From: Deroplatys truncata
Lineage: Eukaryota > Arthropoda > Insecta > Mantodea > Mantidae
Reading direction: 5' to 3'
NCBI GenBank assembly: GCA_030765065.1
Contig: CM060977.1
Location: 130,018,295 to 130,082,294 of the forward strand
DNA length: 64,000 nucleotides
A program made the translations under genes and the position numbers. Under the pieces are notes generated by a model. It did no database searches. It had not been told where the DNA came from and saw only the letters and a program-made list of their open reading frames with translations. This document shows, one piece after another, positions 57,188-64,000 of this stretch (positions are counted from its first letter, which is position 1; each line of letters starts with the position of its first letter).

Positions 57188-58992
57188 TCTTGTGCCCATA
57201 CAAATGAATCATACACTATCACCAGTCACTTTACACGCACACACGCGCGCTTCATTGAACTAAGTTATTGTGTTGAACACACAAGTTTCATGCAAACATC
57301 ACTGTTCCACTTTATGATAAGGAAAGTGCTATTACAAGCCAACAAAAGCGAAGTCACAGAAGCGATGTCGCCTATGCGGTATACTCGTGGTGGGGGAGCA
57401 TACCTCGTAGTATGTCCGGTATATTAATATATGAACTAATATATGAACAATGGTGATACTGATAATTAACTTGTGTTTGAGTTCTTACTCTTAAAGTGTT
57501 ATTTTTATTTCTTGCCACGGCTGCTGTTATTTGGATTTTTAGTAGAGCTTGTTTAACTTTGCAGGGTGTGATACGGGAAGGAAGGTAAAAAGTAACAACT
57601 CTAACAATAGATTAAATCATGAAGAACACTATGATTTAATGACACACGCATTTGCTGTTTTAATAATAAGCTACACAGTTACAAGTTAGTTGGAGCTGTA
57701 GAACGGTCGAGCCCTGCCACGTTCGTGTGTCAAACTTGCAATCAAGTATTTTATACTTGCTCTAGAAATAATTGTAGTATTTATCACACATTCCTATGGA
57801 CTTTTATACTGATAACATTTCAACGTTCCTACTACATTATGAGAAGTAGCTAATAACGCCTGCTTCTGAGTGCATCGCAGCACTTTATACTCAACCGCCT
57901 TGGCTGATGGGGACGCTATAACTAACATTTCCGTACTTTAAGATTTTAAACATATTCTTCCTTAAAATTATAGTCTGTCTTCGTTCAGCTTGGAAACTTC
58001 CAGAAGACTTACCCGGCTATTGTTCGACGTTTGCAAACACGTGACCTCTCTACAAAAATATGTTGTGTTCGCTTGTCGCCTTTTCTATTTCACAAAGACT
58101 CAATGTCTGGCTTTTATGACCTTCCCGTATAAGTCCTTTTTGCCTGGGCCCTAATTCTAACACAAAGATATGTTTGTCGGTTTTTAACAAGGGTTCCACA
58201 GCTCCAGCTCAACACTTGCACATACATACAACTTATGCCTTAACTTCTATTTATACAACAAGTATTTTGCTTATTAATACCATTTCGCATTATAATTCAC
58301 ATCATTATATACATGGCATATATAACCATAGTTACTGTCTCACCTATTTGCAAAATAGACATTCACTGTGCATTCATTAATTCTTGTATAGGGCTTGCTG
58401 TGCAAGTATTCTATAAGCGCAGACTTATATTTTTCTACACTCCCAGAAGATGGTAATTTAAAACGTTTGTAGTACATCTAGCAGAGGCGTTTTAGTAAGT
58501 AAAGAGAGCAATCATTTTACTGCGTGAGGTTAGATGACGTCATGTATTGTGATGGACACTCTCCTCCCCTTCCCTCCACAACAGCCGGCTTCGTTGTGAC
58601 TGTTCCATTTTTCGCTGCATACAAACCAGTGGAGAACTGTGGCAATGTGCCTAAAGTAAAGAATAATGACATATCAAAACCATCACCACAATTAGCATCG
58701 CTTGTGGCGAAATTTGGCAGAGTATACTTCCACACAAATGGCGAAAACATCTACAATCAAAATATATTTAAGGGGACAGAACGTGAATTTCTGTTGGCTC
58801 ACAACCAATTGTAACTTGGTGGGGGATATCACTACAAGCTTCAACACACTACGCTCAATGTTACGACAAAGTTGTTATTGTAATTAATGTCTTTGACGAG
58901 AGAAAAATGCCGCTATACGAGCAGGAAAGGAAATAATTTCACCAGGTTGGGTTCTAGATCTTTCATATAGTCAGAATGATTTCAGTAACATA
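57188..58992. other. Unassigned spacer
   Basis: No supported gene. Overlapping short open frames near 58520-58890 have no family motif. Confidence 0.4.
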
Positions 58993-59290
58993 TGTATTTG
59001 TGTCGTCCTCCTAGTGGTTACCATGTTAGCCTCTAGTTCCCAAGGTCTCGGGCTCAAACCCGGTGGAGAGCGGTGGATTTTTTCGGGGTAAAAATCCTTA
59101 GCATGGTCTCCTTTGGTAGAAAACTAAAGACGGTGGTCCCGTGTCGTAGACTTACGGAACGTAAAAGAACCTCAAGCCTGATAAGGAGGCCTCTGAGCAA
59201 AATTACCGGTCTTTCACGCCCAATGTAGAATGGGACGCTGAAGACCACAGCAGTTAAAGAGCGTCCATAAATAAAACTCATTTTAATTTT
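58993..59290 (+). repeat. tRNA-derived SINE-like unit
   Basis: A box TAGTGGTTACCATG near 59012 and B box GGGCTCAAACCC near 59050, with tRNA-like spacing. A ~230-bp body follows, with an A/T-rich tail (ATAAATAAAACTC). Confidence 0.6.
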
Positions 59291-59978
59291 CATTTCCTAT
59301 TTATTTGCAAGCATATACACCAAAAATACCAGAAGCTCTTGAAGCAATAGAATAGGGTTCTGAAAAAACTGAGTATGGTATAAACCGGAATGTTTAAAAA
59401 ACGGTGACAAAGAAACTTGAAAGTATTCTAGAGACGAACTCACGGTATGCAGAAATGTGCCAAACGGGGACGCGTTTCCGAGATAGGAAATCTCAAGCAA
59501 GTCACATTTCGTCTTCATTTGCTCCTACTGTGTAGCAAAGCTTTTCAAAATATAACTACTGTCTACATGCTAATTGCATGCCATTTCTGTTCCATGTATT
59601 TCGAAAATACATTATTGTACACTATAATACTCACGATGCAACAGAAGAGCCAATCAACGCAGATTTCTGTATTTTAATACCTTCATTAAATAATGAAGTA
59701 ACGCTATTGCGCACTACCAAAGGCTAAACATATCTACATTGTTCTCTTCCGATACTGCATAATCCTGATCTACCTGCTTTTGAAGCAGGGTGTAATGCCT
59801 ATTTCTTTACTGAGAATGCTCAAGGTCGCATTCGCTTCCACCTTCTCTCGCCACTAACCCTCGGCGAGTTCCTAACTTGATAGTTTATTTGATACTTCAT
59901 GACTTTTGCCTGGAGTACACACACTCATAAACCCCTTTTTGATAGCGGGTTAAGTTAGCACTATGTGTGTACTAGTTA
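59291..59978. other. Unassigned spacer
   Basis: No gene or repeat recognised. Confidence 0.4.
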
Positions 59979-60856
59979 TTTTTACTTTCTCTACTACGTA
60001 TAGTAAGTAGGGGAAGTATTGTATTCCACCCAAAAATTCGATACAGAGATTTCACCGGAAATATATGTTTTGAGACCCCCAAGATCCCAAAAAAGGTATT
60101 TTTGGAAACATGTCCGTGTGTGTCTGTGTGTCTGTCTGTCTTTGTGTCTGTGAACAGCATAACTCAGAAACGAACAGTCGGATAAACACCAAACTCAGTA
60201 TTTAGGTTCAGTATCTTCCAGAGATGCGACACGAAGGTTTTCAAGAAAATCCTCTCACCCCAGATTACACTTTACATGGAACATTTTTTGAAAATTTTAA
60301 TTTTCTCAAAAATGGCTCTAACGATTTTGTTAAAATATCACCTTTTTAAGATACTTTCATTAAAAATGAAATGTATATCTTGAATTTTCTGGGAATGTTT
60401 CCAAAAGTGTTCTTCATTCTGAACGACTTTTGCATAACTGGTAAAGCATAAGAGATAAAACAAAAGTTTACTACACAAAAAATGTAGATCGCGTTAAAGT
60501 ACACAATTGATGTCATACACATTTTTTTGTTGTTGAGTGAACCATTTTCGTGATATTGCTTGTTATTCCCTTGAATTTTAAAATACTTATACTTTTTCTC
60601 AAATGGAAATTCGTTATTCATTTTTTTTGTCCTGGTAATGCAAAGAGAATGGAATACTCCACATAGCAACCAGCTCTTAAAATATTTGACTATCGCTTAA
60701 AGCCTACCAATTCCCCTTGCATCTACAAGAAAATTAGCAATAAGATTGACATCTCGATATCTTGATTAACATGAAGCATATGGAGAATAAGTGGTTGTAA
60801 AAATAGTTTGTACAAGTGTAGAGAAGGTCATGTGAATGCAGCACATCACATTTTTT
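59979..60856 (+). repeat. Family A repeat, full length, 3' variant 1
   Basis: Starts TTTTTACTTTCTCTACTACG and ends GTGTAGAGAAGGTCATGTGA...CACATTTTTT. A (GT/CTGT)n stretch at 60115-60145 has expanded inside it. About 875 bp. Confidence 0.8.
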
Positions 60857-61342
60857 CCAATATTAATATTGCATATACTCACGTTTTTGGCAAAGTGTTC
60901 CATTTTTAACGTAAAAACACATAAGCAAAGCAATATTTTTATAAGGAAGTGTTCGACGTTTGAAATAAACCCTCACATGGAGCTCCATTGTTTGCTCTGT
61001 ATATGATTCAGATGGCCTTATTTTGTAGTACACTCACTTTCATTTAATGCCGTCACCGCAGCTTCAGGCGGCTTTCTACTGCCCTTCACAGGTGGAGTAT
61101 ATATAGCAAGAAAGGGATGTATATATCTGTTTACCTTTTCGCCCATGCAGTGACATTCTATTTTATCTACACAGTTCTGGATTATTCACACATGAATATA
61201 TACTTTTGAGCAATAGCTTCACTCCTCAGCACTTATAAAAGCAATGTTTAAATATATTACCAAATAAAACTCCGTTTTGCACAATATACCCTCGAAAATA
61301 TATTTAATGTAAAATATCAACATAACATAATGCAAAAATTAA
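60857..61342. other. Unassigned spacer
   Basis: No gene recognised. A partial unit of the direct repeat below (AATAAAACTCCGTTTTGCAC) occurs at 61264. Confidence 0.4.
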
Positions 61343-61402
61343 ATGGATTATACTTTTTACTCTCAAAGGACACATTTACTACACATTATTGGAATCATCT
61401 GT
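61343..61402 (+). repeat. Direct repeat, unit 1
   Basis: ATTATACTTTTTACTCTCAA, then GGACACATTTACTACACATT and ATCTGTC. Matched at 61720-61780. Confidence 0.6.
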
Positions 61403-61446
61403 CGAATCCAAATATACAACTAAATAAAACCTGCTTTGCACAATTT

Positions 61447-61680
61447 CTCCATCCTCTGTGTTGTGGGGGTAGCGTGCCTCCGATTCAAGAGGTCCCGAGT
61501 TCGAATCAGGATTAGAGCGAGTTGCCCGGATAAAATTTTTCCGGGGTTTTCCCTTATCCTGAAAACACGAATATCGTGTAACTTTAAGCTTTGTGGGCCC
61601 CGGGCTCATTGAGCATCATTTTATTCATCTTTTGATATGACCTAAATGGTCAAAGGACGCTAAACTAACAATCACCATGA
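61447..61680 (+). repeat. tRNA-derived SINE-like unit
   Basis: GTGGGGGTAGCGTGCCTCC is an A-box-like head and GAGTTCGAATCAGG a good B box, with tRNA-like spacing. It ends AAAGGACGCTAAACTAACAA. It lies between the two units of a direct repeat. Confidence 0.65.
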
Positions 61681-61719
61681 AGTAGTATTTATAATGTCTG
61701 ATTATAATGTAAAACTGAA

Positions 61720-61780
61720 GTAAATTATACTTTTTATCTCAACGAGGACACATTTACTACACATTATTTTAGTAATCTGT
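61720..61780 (+). repeat. Direct repeat, unit 2
   Basis: AATTATACTTTTTATCTCAA and GGACACATTTACTACACATT match unit 1 with a few changes, about 377 bp downstream. Confidence 0.6.
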
Positions 61781-62289
61781 CCATGTGCATGGAATTACCC
61801 TAAAAGTTGGCTTCCCACATTACCATAATTCTTCTGCGATGCACCCCCGAATTATTTTCAGACGTCGCGTGCGCTACAGTTAACACACGCCACCGCTTAG
61901 CCGAAAAACCAAAGCAGAACTCTCCAGAACTCTCTCTGTACGCATCCGCTGAGAAGGCTGCCTCCGGAAGCTGTGGTGATAGCATAAATGGTAGCGAGTG
62001 TACAAAGACTGGTTCACTGTTGAAGGAAATTACCCCAAATTATTAAAGCGTATTTCGTTATTGTACAAAACTAAGTGCACCGCTTTATACTAAAAGCTTT
62101 TAATGGCTAAGCCCAAATTCTTTCAGTCTTAATTTTTAAATAATGCAGTCAATATGAGCTTTCCAAATTTGATGCGTATATCAACCTGTGTATCAAAAAG
62201 CGCCCGGGGAGTCATCTGTACTCAAACTGCTGACAGCAGAGTAGGTACAACCACAAATCAGAAGGAAAAAAATACGCATACGCATCAGC
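61781..62289. other. Unassigned spacer
   Basis: No supported gene; a GC-richer patch lies at 61850-61990. Confidence 0.4.
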
Positions 62290-62930
62290 ATCAGCACTGC
62301 AGCCCTACGTGAGCCTTGGCCTGCTTCAAAATCAGCCTGCATTTTATCCTATCTCTTACTTTCTCGCTCCATTTTGTCACCTTAATAATCACTAGGTCCT
62401 GCGGAGCACTATCGAACCACCACCTCCTTGCTGAATATATCCTTGCTTCCATCATTCTTTAAAGTATGCTACTTTCTTCCATGCACCGTACATGGCCGCC
62501 CCATTGTATCTTCTTCCTTTAATAAATGTTACTATATCTTTCCTTTTATTAATTGATCAATTTCAATATTATATCTCACTCTCCAATTTTCCTGTTCCTT
62601 TTACAGGGCCATATATTTTCCATATTATTTTCCTTTCAAATTTTCTCAGCATTTGTGTATCTCCTTGGTCATTGTTCAGGTTTCAGCTCCAAATGTCACT
62701 ACTGGTTTAATTAATGTTTTATATTAAATTCGCGCTATATGCTTTATTCCCTGCTTTAATTCTGTCTACAGTAGTGCTGCTTATTTTAACTTCGTTTCTC
62801 AACTATGTTTCCCGGTTATTTAAATTGGGATACTCCTAGCAATGTTTGCCCTATTTCTAGGTGTTTTAATGTCCTCCTTGTTTCTGAGGCTGATATAACC
62901 ATATATTTAGTTTACTCTATGTTTACTTTA
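62290..62930 (-). pseudogene. Non-LTR retrotransposon reverse transcriptase C-terminal remnant
   Basis: Read leftwards in broken frames: TPRNRANIARSIPI, then ELKQGIKHIARI, then YKTLIKPVVTFGAET.TMTKE (the GAETWTMT thumb motif), then KEQENWRVRYNIEIDQLIKG and a tail (KMQADFEAGQGSR). This is the C-terminal third of a common insect LINE RT. It is a different family from the remnant at 9.9-10.6 kb. Several stops are present. The catalytic core is absent. Confidence 0.65.
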
Positions 62931-63000
62931 AATGCACACACCAAAGCTAACCACTGTATGAACAGTAAAACAACAACAGATAGCCTATATTCCAATTAAT

Positions 63001-63460
63001 AACTCAATATAGAGATTCCATCAGAAACACACGTATTGAGGTCCCCTTAACACACCAAAAATCAGTTTTACGAAAAGGCTGTATGTTTCTCTAAACAGCA
63101 GCTCAAAATGGAAAAGAATTCGAAAACCAATTTTTATAGGTAATTCAATCAATTTTTATGGATGCAACTCTAATACTTTAAGGAAATTTATTATCATTAG
63201 ACTGAAAGATTTTTTTGTTATTTTTTGTTTTCTCAAAGGCAGCACTAGTTTTGATTAAACTCCATACGCTTAAGACACTACATGAAGAATAAATTTCATA
63301 TATTTCATTTTATAAAATAGCATATGAAATACTATTAATTTCGTTTCATTTCCTGTAATTTTGCATCTATTCCTAATAAGAGCTTACTACATAGCTAGTG
63401 CCAAACATTTGTTTCATGGTGTTAACAGTTTTCGAAACATGCCATGTTGTATGTTCACAT
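63001..63460 (+). repeat. Diverged family A repeat
   Basis: Aligns with the family A body only loosely: AGAGATTCCATCAGAAACAC, GTATTGAGGTCCCCTTAAC, then TTTTTGTTTTCTCAAA. The 3' end is not recognisable. Probably the oldest copy in the window. Confidence 0.45.
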
Positions 63461-64000
63461 TTTACCAATTTAAGTGCGTCAACTCACTGAGCTTTCAACT
63501 TTTGAAGGCTTGAAGTAGTTTTTTCTGTTATCTTTTGGGAGAACATTTTAATGCTTTTTCCGCAGGACTTAAAATAACTTATAGCTTAACTTAAAATAAT
63601 TTATAGCAAAACCTTATCGTGAATAATGTAACGTGGCTAAAAAATCACATTTTTATGGATACTGTAACACACTAGGTGGCCCTACAGTGCCGTATTTCAC
63701 GTATGTATTTATTCCTTCGTGCGTTAAAAGAGTTGCAGAACTCAAGTAAACAGATTCAGTGGGCACATGGCAGAATCGGCGAAGACCTGAGCGGTTGGAG
63801 CTCATTGAGAGACAGTTCCCAGGTTCACACTGAAGTATACAGCCCGTGATGATATACAAGAAAAGTGTAAACAGGCCGAAAAGCTTTTACAACTTTTTCC
63901 ACTTCAGTTACAGAGAGGGAATAAACTTACTTTTTAGATTGACAAATAATTAAAATGTCTTTATTGGACCATACATTACGGACTATATGCATTAAGAGTT
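63461..64000. other. Unassigned spacer
   Basis: No gene or repeat recognised up to the window edge. Confidence 0.4.

Noticed and set aside
1-64000. CRISPR arrays, bacterial operons or phage genes
   Set aside because: No regularly spaced repeats, ribosome-binding sites or compact gene strings occur; all signals are those of animal nuclear DNA.

Overview
The window looks like repeat-rich nuclear DNA from an insect, most likely a polyneopteran such as a cockroach, termite or stick insect. The clade is inference. The support is AT-rich, intron-scale intergenic sequence, tRNA-derived SINE-like units, and a mix of P-like THAP transposase, rosa-type DD41D mariner, classic mariner, Tc1, Jockey-type LINE and Penelope-like elements. 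I found no intact host protein-coding gene. The coding sequence I can recognise belongs to mobile elements, most of it decayed.

Layout. 0-10 kb: a rosa-type mariner, a THAP/P-element-like transposase pseudogene (about 3.0-5.7 kb), and copies of an ~800 bp repeat called family A here. 10-24 kb: a decayed LINE reverse transcriptase, a classic mariner, SINE-like units, the first copy of an ~850-950 bp repeat called family C (flanked by an inverted repeat pair), and a deleted mariner inside family A. 24.1-27.4 kb: a three-level nest. A Jockey-type LINE (11-bp target duplication) sits inside a Penelope-like element (12-bp target duplication), which sits inside family A. The Penelope-like element keeps 46-bp inverted ends, a CCAAT/TATA promoter-like block and a hammerhead-ribozyme-like motif. 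27-45 kb: family A and C copies, mariner fragments, a second rosa-type element and a 37-bp palindrome. 45-52 kb: two related Tc1 elements (one deleted, one with a single nonsense codon) and a different full-length Tc1-like element. 52-64 kb: a possible 4-kb hAT-like element, more family A copies, SINE-like units and two further decayed stretches.

The elements form layers of insertion rather than a cooperating gene system. The parts most worth follow-up are the ribozyme-bearing Penelope-like element, the undescribed families A and C, and the inverted-repeat pairs that may mark further non-autonomous DNA transposons. All family assignments come from reading the translations and from alignment by eye; no database search was run, and boundaries marked as approximate are so.
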